This document shows positions 14,207-22,944 of a stretch of 39,743 nt of DNA, piece after piece. The position numbers and the translations under genes were made by a program. The first letter of the stretch is position 1. Every line of letters begins with the position of its first letter. The stretch is from assembly GCF_025567095.1 (NCBI RefSeq), contig NZ_JAOQJH010000030.1, one strand, 5' to 3'. Source of the DNA: Anthropogastromicrobium aceti (GTDB lineage: Bacteria; Bacillota; Clostridia; Lachnospirales; Lachnospiraceae). The notes beneath the pieces are model-generated. The model was not told the origin of the DNA, did no database searches, and saw only the letters and a program-made list of their open reading frames with translations.

Positions 14207-16278
14207 TTTCGGTTCTGCTCGACGCGGAAGTTTACATACTTGCCGCCTGTGTCGGCAAGCAGCACAACCCCGTCAAAGGTCTTTCCGGTTTTGGTGGAGT
14301 ACATACCCTTGATTTTTACCTTTCCGTCTTTCAAAAGGGCGGCGGCAATCGCCTTTGTGAAAGTCTTTTTGCGCTGCTGAAAGAACAAGTCATTTTTCCA
14401 CATGACAAAGCTGCAAGCCCTGTCGGAACAGTAATAGTTTTTCTTGCCCTCGTAAACCGCCGCGCCGCAACGGGGACAAGTGCCGATTGCTTCCCGCTGC
14501 GGGGTAAACAGCTTCGCTTTATCTTCGGAAATCGCGGAATAGGTTTTGATAAGCCCCGCTGTCATTTCCTCAATGCTGCGCATGAAGTCGTCCGGGCTGT
14601 CGCTGCCTTTGGCAATCCCGGTAAGGCGGGTTTCCCATTCTGCCGTAAGCTGCGGGGACGTAAGGACTTCGGGCAGAATAGCGGCAAGGTTATACCCGTC
14701 CTTTGTGGGGATTAGCTTTTTGCCCTTGCGCTCGGCAAAGCCCGCGCTAATGAGTTTTTCAATGATACCCGCCCGCGTTGCGGTAGTGCCTAACCCTTTG
14801 CGCTCTGCGTCCTCCGGCGTTTCTTCCTTGCCCGCGTTCTCCATAGCGGACAGAAGCGTATCTTCGGTATATGCTTTCGGGGGCTGCGTGTAACGCTCGG
14901 AGATCTCCGCTGCCGGATTGTCAAAGGTCTGCCCCTCGGCAAGCGGCGGCAAAACGGTTTCCGGATCTGCGTCCTCGTCCTGTTCCTCGGACGCGGCGCG
15001 GGACAGCTTTTCAATCTCACGCCACCCCTCGCAAAGCGTCGTCTTGCCCTTTACGGTAAAGGTATAGCCGCCGCAAGAGATAACCGCCGTAACCGCTTCG
15101 TATTCATAGGGCGCGGCTGCGGCGCAAAGCAGCTTCGCGCACACAAGGGTCATAAGTTTTGTTTCGCTGTCGGCAAGGGAAGAAAATCCCGCTTTCAAAA
15201 ACTCGGCTGTCGGCAAAATAGCGTGGTGGTCGGTTACTTTGCTGTTGTCGCAAACCCTTGTAAGGTCTGCTTGCAGCTTCACGTCCCGCATAAAGGGAAG
15301 CAGCGAACAAAGCCCGGTAATGAGTTCCTTTGTGCTGTCCTGCATATCGGAAGTGATATATTTGCTGTCGGTGCGGGGATAGGTCAAAAACCGCTTTTCA
15401 TAGAGGGCTTGCGCATAATCAAGGGTCTGTTTCGCCGTAAACCCGTACAGGCGGTTGGCTTCGCGCTGCAACGCGGTAAGGTCAAACAGCTTCGGCGGTG
15501 CAACGGTCTTTTTCTCTTTTTTGAGGGAAGTACAAACGGCTTGCGATTTCTCGCAAGCCGCTTTCATCTGCTGCGCTGCCGCTTCGTCGTTCAGCCTTTC
15601 GGACAAAGCCGAAACACCACCCGCGTCCAGACGGACAACATGATATTTTTCTTTCTTAAAGCTGCTGATCGCATAGTCGCGGTTTACCAGCATGGTAAGG
15701 GTGGGCGTCTGCACTCTGCCGACATTCAGCGTTTTGTGATAGAGGATAGAGAAAAGGCGGGTCGCGTTAATCCCGACAAGCCAATCTGCCTTTGCTCTGC
15801 AAAGCGCGGATTGATAGAGGTCGTCATAGCTGCGCCCGTCTTTAAGGTTTGAAAAGCCCTCGCGGATTGCGCTTTCTTCCATACTGCTAATCCAAAGGCG
15901 GGAAAAGGGCTTTTTGCAATTTGCCTGTTCATAGACAAAGCGAAAAATGAGTTCTCCCTCGCGCCCGCTGTCGCACGCATTGACAATCTCGGAAACGTCG
16001 CTGCGGTGCATAAGGTCTTTGAGTACGGAAAACTGCTGCTCCTTGCCGCTGGCAACGGTAAACTGCCAATCCTGCGGGACAATGGGGAGATCGTCATACT
16101 TCCATTTTCGGTACTGCTCGTTGTAGGTCGCCGCGTCCGCAAGGCTAATCAAATGCCCGATACACCAGGACACAAGGTAGCCGCTGCCCTCAAAATATCC
16201 GCTGCGCTTTTCATTCGCGCCAAGTACGGCGGCAATCGCCGCCCCGACGCTCGGTTTCTCTGCAATTACAAGTTTCAT
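14203..16278 (-). CDS. topB: DNA topoisomerase III (type IA)
   Basis: A 691-residue type IA topoisomerase. The TOPRIM domain starts KLVIAEKPSVGAAIA and has ACDSGREGE at 101-109. NVGRVQTPTL is at 186-194. The active-site tyrosine is Y300 in FLTYPRTDSKYIT. A C-terminal zinc ribbon (CPRCGAAV, then YCSDRAC) is followed by a TopB-like tail. Such enzymes on Gram-positive ICEs are thought to relax or decatenate transferred DNA. It overlaps the next gene downstream in transcription (Cys-rich VLP) and the DUF4366 gene upstream by 4 bp each. Confidence 0.95.
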   Translation of the reverse strand: MKLVIAEKPSVGAAIAAVLGANEKRSGYFEGSGYLVSWCIGHLISLADAATYNEQYRKWKYDDLPIVPQDWQFTVASGKEQQFSVLKDLMHRSDVSEIVNACDSGREGELIFRFVYEQANCKKPFSRLWISSMEESAIREGFSNLKDGRSYDDLYQSALCRAKADWLVGINATRLFSILYHKTLNVGRVQTPTLTMLVNRDYAISSFKKEKYHVVRLDAGGVSALSERLNDEAAAQQMKAACEKSQAVCTSLKKEKKTVAPPKLFDLTALQREANRLYGFTAKQTLDYAQALYEKRFLTYPRTDSKYITSDMQDSTKELITGLCSLLPFMRDVKLQADLTRVCDNSKVTDHHAILPTAEFLKAGFSSLADSETKLMTLVCAKLLCAAAAPYEYEAVTAVISCGGYTFTVKGKTTLCEGWREIEKLSRAASEEQDEDADPETVLPPLAEGQTFDNPAAEISERYTQPPKAYTEDTLLSAMENAGKEETPEDAERKGLGTTATRAGIIEKLISAGFAERKGKKLIPTKDGYNLAAILPEVLTSPQLTAEWETRLTGIAKGSDSPDDFMRSIEEMTAGLIKTYSAISEDKAKLFTPQREAIGTCPRCGAAVYEGKKNYYCSDRACSFVMWKNDLFFQQRKKTFTKAIAAALLKDGKVKIKGMYSTKTGKTFDGVVLLADTGGKYVNFRVEQNRK

Positions 16279-17000
16279 ACTTCCTCGTCCTCCTGCTCGG
16301 TTTCTAATTCTTCCTCGTCGTCCTCGTCAAAGTCGAGATCGTCAAGGTTGCTGCTGCCTTTTGCCGCGTCCTTTTTGGGTTTCATAATCTTAAAGTAATA
16401 GAACGCGCCGCCGCCCGCTGCGGCAAGAAGCAGCACCACAAGCAGAATAGCGCCGCCCATGCCGCCGCCTTTATCTTCCTCCGGCTCCGGCTGCTCGGTT
16501 TCTTCCGGCTCCGGCTCGGCTTCCTTGCCCGCGCACTCGCTCATGTTGACGCTGCAAACGGGGCAATCGGTGTTGACGCTTCCGGGGGCGCATTTTTCAG
16601 TACAGCTACAAGCGGGGATTTCGGTCTGTTCGTCCTCCATAAGCTGCAAAAGGTCTTTTTCATCAACTTGATTGAGGAAATGGACGGTGTTTTCTCCGTC
16701 CTCGGCGCGGTCAATGATGATGTAAAAATAGTTTCCGTTTTTCGTAACGACGGTAATAAACTGTTTATCGCCGGACGCTTCGCCCGTTATATCGTCCACA
16801 AGGCTCATGTTGCCCTCCGGCGTTAAGGGCTGCGGCTCATAGCCGCCCGTCGTTTCTTCCGGCTCGGTTTCGGTTACGGGGGTAGGCGGCTCGTCGCTCA
16901 CATCACCGCCGCCCGCAAAAGCGGTAACAGAAAAGCCGCCCATGAGTACAAGGGCGGCAAGCAAAGCGGTAACGCTGCGGAACAGTTTTTTATGCTTCAT
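16275..17000 (-). CDS. DUF4366 secreted/membrane protein
   Basis: A 241-residue protein with a signal peptide (about residues 1-30, ending AFAGG), an extracytoplasmic domain, an acidic Cys-rich stretch (CSCTEKCAPG, CPVCSVNMSEC), a proline/glutamate-rich spacer, a transmembrane helix near residues 190-212 and a very acidic cytoplasmic tail. DUF4366 proteins are standard members of Tn1549/CTn transfer operons and are probably surface components of the transfer machine. ATG 17000 is chosen because the signal peptide begins there; it overlaps the upstream DUF4315 gene by 11 bp. Confidence 0.85.
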   Translation of the reverse strand: MKHKKLFRSVTALLAALVLMGGFSVTAFAGGGDVSDEPPTPVTETEPEETTGGYEPQPLTPEGNMSLVDDITGEASGDKQFITVVTKNGNYFYIIIDRAEDGENTVHFLNQVDEKDLLQLMEDEQTEIPACSCTEKCAPGSVNTDCPVCSVNMSECAGKEAEPEPEETEQPEPEEDKGGGMGGAILLVVLLLAAAGGGAFYYFKIMKPKKDAAKGSSNLDDLDFDEDDEEELETEQEDEEV

Positions 17001-17256
17001 CTTCGGTTTCCTCCTGTTCGTCGGTATAGTCTGCGTCCGGCTGCGGCAAGGCAATTTCGCCGCTGGCGTAAGCGGAGAGGAACGCGGCAAGCTGCGCCCC
17101 GTCAAGGTGTACCGCTTTCACCATTTGAACGATCTGCGCATTTTCTTCCTCGATTTTCTGCGCTTCAAGGTCTTTCAGCCTTTTTTGGTATTCAAGGATT
17201 TTCGCCCTCGTTTTCTCAATATCCCGTTCGATACGGTCAAGTTTCGTGTTTGCCAT
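16990..17256 (-). CDS. DUF4315 protein
   Basis: An 88-residue protein with an N-terminal coiled coil (LDRIERDIEKTRAKILEYQK continuing to about residue 42), a short LDGAQLAAFLSAY helix and an acidic C-terminus. DUF4315 proteins occur between the NlpC/P60 hydrolase and DUF4366 genes in Tn1549-like operons, as here. The precise role is unknown. Confidence 0.88.
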   Translation of the reverse strand: MANTKLDRIERDIEKTRAKILEYQKRLKDLEAQKIEEENAQIVQMVKAVHLDGAQLAAFLSAYASGEIALPQPDADYTDEQEETEDEA

Positions 17257-17277
17257 AGAAATTAACTCCTTTCAAAG

Positions 17278-19245
17278 TCAGTTGTAATGTAGCCGCCCAT
17301 AGGCGTAAAAATGGGATTGCCAATAGCTTGTATCAAGTTTTGTGTATTGTATCGGGTCGCCACAATGCAGCATGACGGGGCTTCCGTCCCCGTCCTCGCC
17401 AACGTAGATACCCACATGAGATACCCCCGGCGTGTCGTATGTACCCGTAAAGAAAACCAAATCCCCCGGCTGCGGGTTGGAAACGCGGGTTGAAATGTTG
17501 TAAAGCCCCTGCGCCCCAAGTCTGCCCGTATTGTATAAGCCGCTGTTCGTCAGCACATAGCTAACAAAACCGCTGCAATCAAAAGAGGTTTCCGGGCTGC
17601 TGCCGCCCCACACATAGGGAAAACCGACATACTTTTCCGCTTCTTCAATCAATCGCGCAAACTGTTCATCTTCCAGATAGGCGGGCGGGATTTCATAATC
17701 CGCTGGCGGGTTTTCATAGTATTTTGAGATATAGCCGGATTGTGGGAAAAGGTCGGGTCTGTTTCCAAGCGACGACATATACATAGCGTACATGGATAGC
17801 TGTTCCTCGCCCATAATGTAAACGGGAACATGGGAGAGGTTGAAGTTTTCCAAATCCACATGGAGAATGTAATAGTTATAGGGTACTTCAACGTCGTATT
17901 CGTTGCCCTCGCTGTCCGTCCGCGTTTCGGTGCGGTAGCGTACCTCGACTTCCTCCGTAACCGTCAAGATATACTGTTTCTCAAAGAGCATTTCAAGGGT
18001 GCTTTGCGCTTCATCGAGCGTAAATACGCCCTCATGCAGCGCGGAAAGGATAGAGATTAGCACATAAGGGTCATGCTCGATCTCGTCCGCGTTTACCCGG
18101 TATTCGTCGTAGCCGGGGTATTCGCGTTCGATATTATCCAGCATATCTTGTAACTCTGCTTCCATATCGGTGTAAGCTGCTTCCGCGCCCGTAATATCCG
18201 CGTCCTCGGAAAGATAGGACGACGCAATCAAACCGCTGCCGCTGTTGCCGCCGAACAGGGAACAAGAGGACAAGCCGCCGAAAAACAGAAGCACGATAAA
18301 GGCAATCCCGCCCACGATCAAACAGCCTTTCCAATGCCGGACGACAAAGAACGTCGCCCGCTTTGTTTCCTGCGCCGTTTTCTTCGCCGCCTTTGCGGTG
18401 GCTTCGGCGGTCTTTTTCACCTTGCCGCCTGTTTTCAACGCCTTTGCATACTGCTTTTTAATGCGCTGCTTTTGCCAAAACCGGGAAATCGGGTTAGAGT
18501 GCGCAAGGGCGGGGTTATCATGCAGCGCCTTTTGATAGAGAAAATCGGCGTTTGCCTTTGCTGCCTTTTTCTCGGCTGCTGCCGCTGCCCGGTAGGGTTT
18601 CAGCTTATGGCTGCGTATGCCGCGTTTTACCGCCCGCGTCGTCATGCCGCCCGCTTTCTCGCCCACAAGTTCTATCCTGTGTCCGCTTTCCACACCGACA
18701 TTTTCTTTCTCTACCTCATAGATTTTTCCATGTACGGCGGCGTCCAATTCCTGCGCCGGACGGGATAACGGGTTATGACGCAATTTACCGTTTGGGGGCT
18801 TATCCGTCTTTTCAAAAGCAAGGCGCGTCTTTGCTTTGCCTTTGGCCTCGTCAAAAACGCGCTCTTTTGTGATTTTGGTCTGTTTGGGGATAGCTGCCCG
18901 CGCTTTGTCTAAACGGTCAGCCGCCGTATCGGATTTTTTGATTGCCTTTTGCAGTTCCGGCGTTGCCCGTTCCGCTTCGGAAAACTGCAAGCGGGACGTA
19001 TGGGTTTTAAGCTGCGCTGCGTCAAGGGCCTTTTTCTCCGCGCCCTTTTCTAAATGGCGGCTAACCTCTGTGCCGATACGTTGGGTCGCTTTTTCCGCTG
19101 CTCCCGCTGCGGGGGCTGAATAGTTTTCCTCCGGCGGTCTTTCGCTGATACTCGTCGTTTCGCCCGTTGTAAGGTTTTCCGCAACCGCCCCGTCGCGGGT
19201 CATTTTCTGTGTTACCTTGTCGGGGGCTTTTAATTCCTTGCTCAA
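17278..19245 (-). CDS. Transfer-associated NlpC/P60 peptidoglycan hydrolase
   Basis: A 655-residue protein. Residues ~1-300 are basic, Ala/Lys-rich and likely cytoplasmic; a transmembrane helix follows at ~306-326; the rest is extracytoplasmic. The C-terminal NlpC/P60 domain has the catalytic Cys557 in FDCSGFVSYV, His610 in SHVGIYVG, and His627 as a possible third residue. The family (CD1108-like mobile-element proteins) plays the role of VirB1-type enzymes: it opens the cell wall locally for the mating channel. Its stop lies 21 bp before DUF4315, and its start overlaps the methyltransferase stop by 4 bp. Confidence 0.9.
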   Translation of the reverse strand: MSKELKAPDKVTQKMTRDGAVAENLTTGETTSISERPPEENYSAPAAGAAEKATQRIGTEVSRHLEKGAEKKALDAAQLKTHTSRLQFSEAERATPELQKAIKKSDTAADRLDKARAAIPKQTKITKERVFDEAKGKAKTRLAFEKTDKPPNGKLRHNPLSRPAQELDAAVHGKIYEVEKENVGVESGHRIELVGEKAGGMTTRAVKRGIRSHKLKPYRAAAAAEKKAAKANADFLYQKALHDNPALAHSNPISRFWQKQRIKKQYAKALKTGGKVKKTAEATAKAAKKTAQETKRATFFVVRHWKGCLIVGGIAFIVLLFFGGLSSCSLFGGNSGSGLIASSYLSEDADITGAEAAYTDMEAELQDMLDNIEREYPGYDEYRVNADEIEHDPYVLISILSALHEGVFTLDEAQSTLEMLFEKQYILTVTEEVEVRYRTETRTDSEGNEYDVEVPYNYYILHVDLENFNLSHVPVYIMGEEQLSMYAMYMSSLGNRPDLFPQSGYISKYYENPPADYEIPPAYLEDEQFARLIEEAEKYVGFPYVWGGSSPETSFDCSGFVSYVLTNSGLYNTGRLGAQGLYNISTRVSNPQPGDLVFFTGTYDTPGVSHVGIYVGEDGDGSPVMLHCGDPIQYTKLDTSYWQSHFYAYGRLHYN

Positions 19246-20198
19246 TGTTCATCACCTCCAATACGCTGTTTTGCAAGGGTGCAGTATTCGGGATTGATCT
19301 CTATACCGATATAGCGGCGGGAAAGGCTTTTTGCCGCCGCTGCGGTCGTGCCGCTGCCTAAAAACGGGTCAAGCACAATCCCGCCGACAGGACAGCCCGC
19401 CAAAATGCACGTTTCCGCAAGTTTCGGCGGGAACGCTGCAAAATGCCCGCCGCGATAGGAAGCTGTGTTGATCTGCCAAACGTTGCGGCGGCTGCGGACG
19501 GGGGAAATCATTTCGTCGGTGTATGCGCCTTTCCTGCGGGGGCGGTTGATTTTCTGCGGCTGGTTTTGCCCCGGAACGGTAGCAGCATATTTGTTGCCTT
19601 TCCCAACTCCGCTTTTCAGCCGTACCGCCGTTGTGGGGGCTATCGGCTCGGCTACTGCTTGCCAATCGTAGTAATATTTCTTCGACTTGGTAAGCAGAAA
19701 CACATATTCATAGCAGCGCGTCGGTCTGTCCCGCGCGCTTTCCGGCATGGCGTTTCCCTTATGCCAAATGATAGAACTGCGCAAATACCAACCGTCGCCC
19801 CGCAAGGCAAGGGCTACAAGCCACGGAATACCGATTAGGTCTTTTGGCTTGCAGCCGGGGGCGCGGTGGTTTACCGCCACTTGCTGCCCGTTCCTGCCTT
19901 TGGGATATTTCGGGTCTTGGTGGTCGGCTTTGCTGCCTGTACCGCAATAAGTGTCCGCGATATTCAGCCAACAAGTACCCTCCGGCGTAAGCACCCGCTT
20001 TACCTCATGGAAAACCGCTGTAATGCGGGAAACATATTCCTCCGGCGTTGCTTCCCGCCCGATCTGCCCGTCTGTGCCGTAATCGCGCAAAGCATAGTAG
20101 GGCGGGGACGTTACGCAACAATCCAAACAGTTATCCGGCAAGGTTTGAAGCACTTGCAAGCTGTCGCCGCAATAGATTTTATCCGTTTCTATCCTCAT
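19242..20198 (-). CDS. Orphan site-specific DNA methyltransferase
   Basis: A 318-residue beta-class methyltransferase. The catalytic motif IV SPPY is at 31-34, and the SAM-binding DPFLGSGTT is near 277-285 at the C-terminal side, so the motif order is IV then I. SPPY is typical of N4-cytosine enzymes, but N6-adenine cannot be excluded. No restriction enzyme is nearby. Within a conjugation operon it probably protects transferred DNA by pre-methylation. Its start overlaps the VirB4 stop by 4 bp and its stop overlaps the NlpC gene start. Confidence 0.9.
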   Translation of the reverse strand: MRIETDKIYCGDSLQVLQTLPDNCLDCCVTSPPYYALRDYGTDGQIGREATPEEYVSRITAVFHEVKRVLTPEGTCWLNIADTYCGTGSKADHQDPKYPKGRNGQQVAVNHRAPGCKPKDLIGIPWLVALALRGDGWYLRSSIIWHKGNAMPESARDRPTRCYEYVFLLTKSKKYYYDWQAVAEPIAPTTAVRLKSGVGKGNKYAATVPGQNQPQKINRPRRKGAYTDEMISPVRSRRNVWQINTASYRGGHFAAFPPKLAETCILAGCPVGGIVLDPFLGSGTTAAAAKSLSRRYIGIEINPEYCTLAKQRIGGDEH

Positions 20199-22591
20199 GC
20201 CGACACCTCGCCGGGCTTGGTCGTCATCACGCGGTAGAGTTCCGTATCTTTTGGGAAACGGTCAATAAAGGGCAAAATCACGTTGCCATAGAAGATAAGT
20301 CCCTCGCCCGCTTCGGAATGGGTTACATAGGTCATTTGCTGCTGCGAAATGTTAAGCTGCTTGGCAAGGATTTCCCGGTCGCCCTGGGCTTGGTTGAGCA
20401 TATAGACAAAATCGCTGTTTTCAAAGATGTTCTCCACCTCGCGGGACGACAACAAATCTTTCACGTTTTGGGTGATACCTGTCGGAATACCGCCCCACTT
20501 CCTAAAACGCTTCCAAATCTCGACGGAATAGGCGGCGGTCTGTTCCTCTTTCAAGAGCAAATGAAACTCGTCGATGTAATACCGCGTCGCCTTGCCCTCG
20601 CTGCGGTTTACCGTTACTCTGTTCCATACTTGGTCTTGGACGATAAGCATACCGACTTTTTTAAGCTGTGTACCGAGTTCCTTAATATCAAAGCAGACAA
20701 GGCGATTATGAATGTCAACGTTTGTCCTGTGGTTAAAAATGTTCAAGCTGCCGTTTACATAGAGTTCCAACGCCGCCGCGATACGCTGCGCTTCCTTTTC
20801 CGGCTGCTTCTTGATCTCGTCGTAGAGGTCGCCCAAAATCGGCATATTTTCGGGCTTCGGGTCGGCAAGGTAGTTGCGGTACACGCTGATAACGGCGCGG
20901 TCAATTAAGGTCTTTTCGACAGCTTCCAGCCCGTTTTTACCCCCCATAATCAACTCACAAAAGGAAAGGATAAAATCGCTCTTTAAGGCTATGGGCGTGT
21001 CGCCCTCGCTGTAATTGAGGTTAATATCCATAGGGTTAATGTACTGCGTGCTGTTCTGCGAAACCTTGATAACCTGTCCTTTCAAACGTCCGACAAGGGG
21101 GTAATATTCTGCTTCGGGGTCGCAAATGATAATATCATCTGCCGTAATGAGAAAAGCGTTTGTGATTTCGCGTTTTGCAGAAAAACTTTTGCCGCTGCCC
21201 GGTGTGCCGAGTATCAAGCCGTTGGGATTTTTCAGCTTCTTTCGGTCGCACAAAATCATGTTGTTGGAAAGGGCATTTAAGCCGTAATACAATGCTTCGC
21301 CGCTTTGGAACAGCTCTTGCACCGTAAAGGGGACGAAAACGGCGGTGCTGCTGGTCGTCAAGCCGCGCTGGATATTGACAAGATTTTCCCCTAACGGGAT
21401 AGAGGACATAAGCCCCTGTTCCTGCCGATAGTCAAGGCGGGTCAAAATGCAGTTGTATTTCTGTGCGATTGCTGCCGCCCCGAACACTTCGTTATCCAAT
21501 TTCTGCTTGGTATCCGCAAAGTTTAAGACAAGCAGCGTGAGCAGAAACATTCTTTCGTTGCGGCTCTGCAAATCGCGGAGTAGGTTTTTTGCTTCCCCTC
21601 CGTAGGTGGCAAGGTCGGACGGAATAATATCCATGTCGTACCCGCTGCGGATTGCTTTCTTTTGTTCCTCAATCTTCATGCGGTCAAGGTCGGTGATCTT
21701 GCGCTTAATCGTCTTGATTGCTTCGTTGTGGTCGATACTCTGAATGTGCAGATTGACGATAATCCCGTTTTCCGCGTCCATGAAGTCGGCAAGCATACGG
21801 TCGGAGAGTTCCGGCGCGACGATCTGCAAAAAGGAAACCGCACCAAACTTGCCGCCCATTTGAAACATTCGCCCGTCGCCAAATCGGAAAGAGGACGGGG
21901 CGATAAAGTCTTTGACGGAAAGACCGCTTGTGGGTAGCCATTCCCACGCAAAGTTAAAGCGTTCCCCGTCCGGGTGGAAAATCCCATGCAGCACTTCAAG
22001 ACGCTGTTTCCCGTCCAATACCCGCGCCGCTGCGCCGATCACCTTAAAATGGTTGAGGGTGTCCGTTTCAATGCGGGCAAGACGCGCCCGCGCCGATCTA
22101 ATGTCCTTTGCTTCAACGGTAAAGGTAAGAAACTTGGTCTTGATAAGCCCGTTGTTTCCGCGTTCAAGCTGCGTTTGCAGCATTTCGGTGTACTCGGCTC
22201 TGATACTATCAAAGTCGTCATTCTGCGGCGCAATCGTGATACTGTTCTTGAAATCGTCCTTGTTCGCATGGCGGCTGATTAAGGAAAGCTGCACGTTGAT
22301 AGAAGCGTCGAACGAGTTATACATATCGCAAAGGGCTTCAAAAATGGCGGTTTTGTCGTCCGGCTGCGCAAGCTGATAGTTGATGTCCTCAAACTCAATG
22401 CACTTGGAATACCGCCCGTTTGCAAGGCGGCAAATCCCGTCCTTATACATTCGCTCAAACGGTATGCTGTCCTGCGCCGTATGGGGCTTCCCGTCGCCCT
22501 TTGCCTGCCGGATAAGCGCGTTGATCTGTTTCTTTTCCTGCCGCGTAAGTTTACGCTTTTCGTTTTGGGTGTTTTTCTTTTCCTTTGACAA
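20195..22591 (-). CDS. VirB4-like conjugation ATPase
   Basis: A 798-residue ATPase that powers assembly or operation of the type IV secretion channel. The N-terminal domain is of the VirB4/TraE type. Walker A is GTPGSGKS at 462-469, with the downstream acidic ICDPEAEYYPL segment. Walker B lies in RYYIDEFHLLL at about 680. TGITQNVKDLL is the conserved motif after it. It overlaps PrgI by 41 bp at its 5' end and the methyltransferase by 4 bp at its 3' end, so it is embedded in a tightly coupled operon. Confidence 0.95.
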   Translation of the reverse strand: MSKEKKNTQNEKRKLTRQEKKQINALIRQAKGDGKPHTAQDSIPFERMYKDGICRLANGRYSKCIEFEDINYQLAQPDDKTAIFEALCDMYNSFDASINVQLSLISRHANKDDFKNSITIAPQNDDFDSIRAEYTEMLQTQLERGNNGLIKTKFLTFTVEAKDIRSARARLARIETDTLNHFKVIGAAARVLDGKQRLEVLHGIFHPDGERFNFAWEWLPTSGLSVKDFIAPSSFRFGDGRMFQMGGKFGAVSFLQIVAPELSDRMLADFMDAENGIIVNLHIQSIDHNEAIKTIKRKITDLDRMKIEEQKKAIRSGYDMDIIPSDLATYGGEAKNLLRDLQSRNERMFLLTLLVLNFADTKQKLDNEVFGAAAIAQKYNCILTRLDYRQEQGLMSSIPLGENLVNIQRGLTTSSTAVFVPFTVQELFQSGEALYYGLNALSNNMILCDRKKLKNPNGLILGTPGSGKSFSAKREITNAFLITADDIIICDPEAEYYPLVGRLKGQVIKVSQNSTQYINPMDINLNYSEGDTPIALKSDFILSFCELIMGGKNGLEAVEKTLIDRAVISVYRNYLADPKPENMPILGDLYDEIKKQPEKEAQRIAAALELYVNGSLNIFNHRTNVDIHNRLVCFDIKELGTQLKKVGMLIVQDQVWNRVTVNRSEGKATRYYIDEFHLLLKEEQTAAYSVEIWKRFRKWGGIPTGITQNVKDLLSSREVENIFENSDFVYMLNQAQGDREILAKQLNISQQQMTYVTHSEAGEGLIFYGNVILPFIDRFPKDTELYRVMTTKPGEVSA

Positions 22592-22943
22592 TCGCCCGTA
22601 CCTCCTTATCTAATTGCTCTTGCCGCGCAAGGGCGGCATAAAAATTGTTGGTCTGATAAGGTCGCTCTTTGGGGCGAAGAAACTTCACTTCCACAAATTG
22701 CCGAATAATCACTTCCAGCGGTTGCCCGTTTTTCTCGTACATGGCAAGCAAAAACATAGGCAGCATGGCAAGCACCATACACAATGCCGCTGCGCTCGTT
22801 CCAACGCTGCCTTTTACCAAAAAGAACAGCGGCAGTCCGATTGCTACCGCCGCGCTGAAACAAACTAACTGTCTTTTCGTAAGGTTGAACATTACCTTGC
22901 TTTTGATTTTTGTTAAGTCCTTTGGGACGGTTACATACGCCAT
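22551..22943 (-). CDS. PrgI-family membrane protein (VirB3-like)
   Basis: A 130-residue protein. The start MAYVTVPKDLTKIKSKVMFN is typical of PrgI-family proteins. Two adjacent transmembrane segments (residues ~25-45 and ~48-68) are followed by a conserved cytoplasmic region with NFYAALARQEQLDKEV. PrgI proteins are inner channel subunits, analogous to VirB3, always placed next to VirB4. ATG 22943 is preferred over the longer open frame. It lies 1 bp after the stop of the radical SAM gene. Confidence 0.9.
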   Translation of the reverse strand: MAYVTVPKDLTKIKSKVMFNLTKRQLVCFSAAVAIGLPLFFLVKGSVGTSAAALCMVLAMLPMFLLAMYEKNGQPLEVIIRQFVEVKFLRPKERPYQTNNFYAALARQEQLDKEVRAIVKGKEKHPKRKA

Positions 22944-22944
22944 T

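Noticed and set aside
15223..15852. A 209-codon plus-strand open frame opposite topB
   Set aside because: It has no ribosome site and no recognizable protein pattern; it is the mirror of a strongly conserved topoisomerase gene in GC-rich DNA.
20048..20908. A 286-codon plus-strand open frame opposite the methyltransferase and virB4
   Set aside because: Both genes under it are unambiguous on the other strand; the frame lacks domain-like segments.
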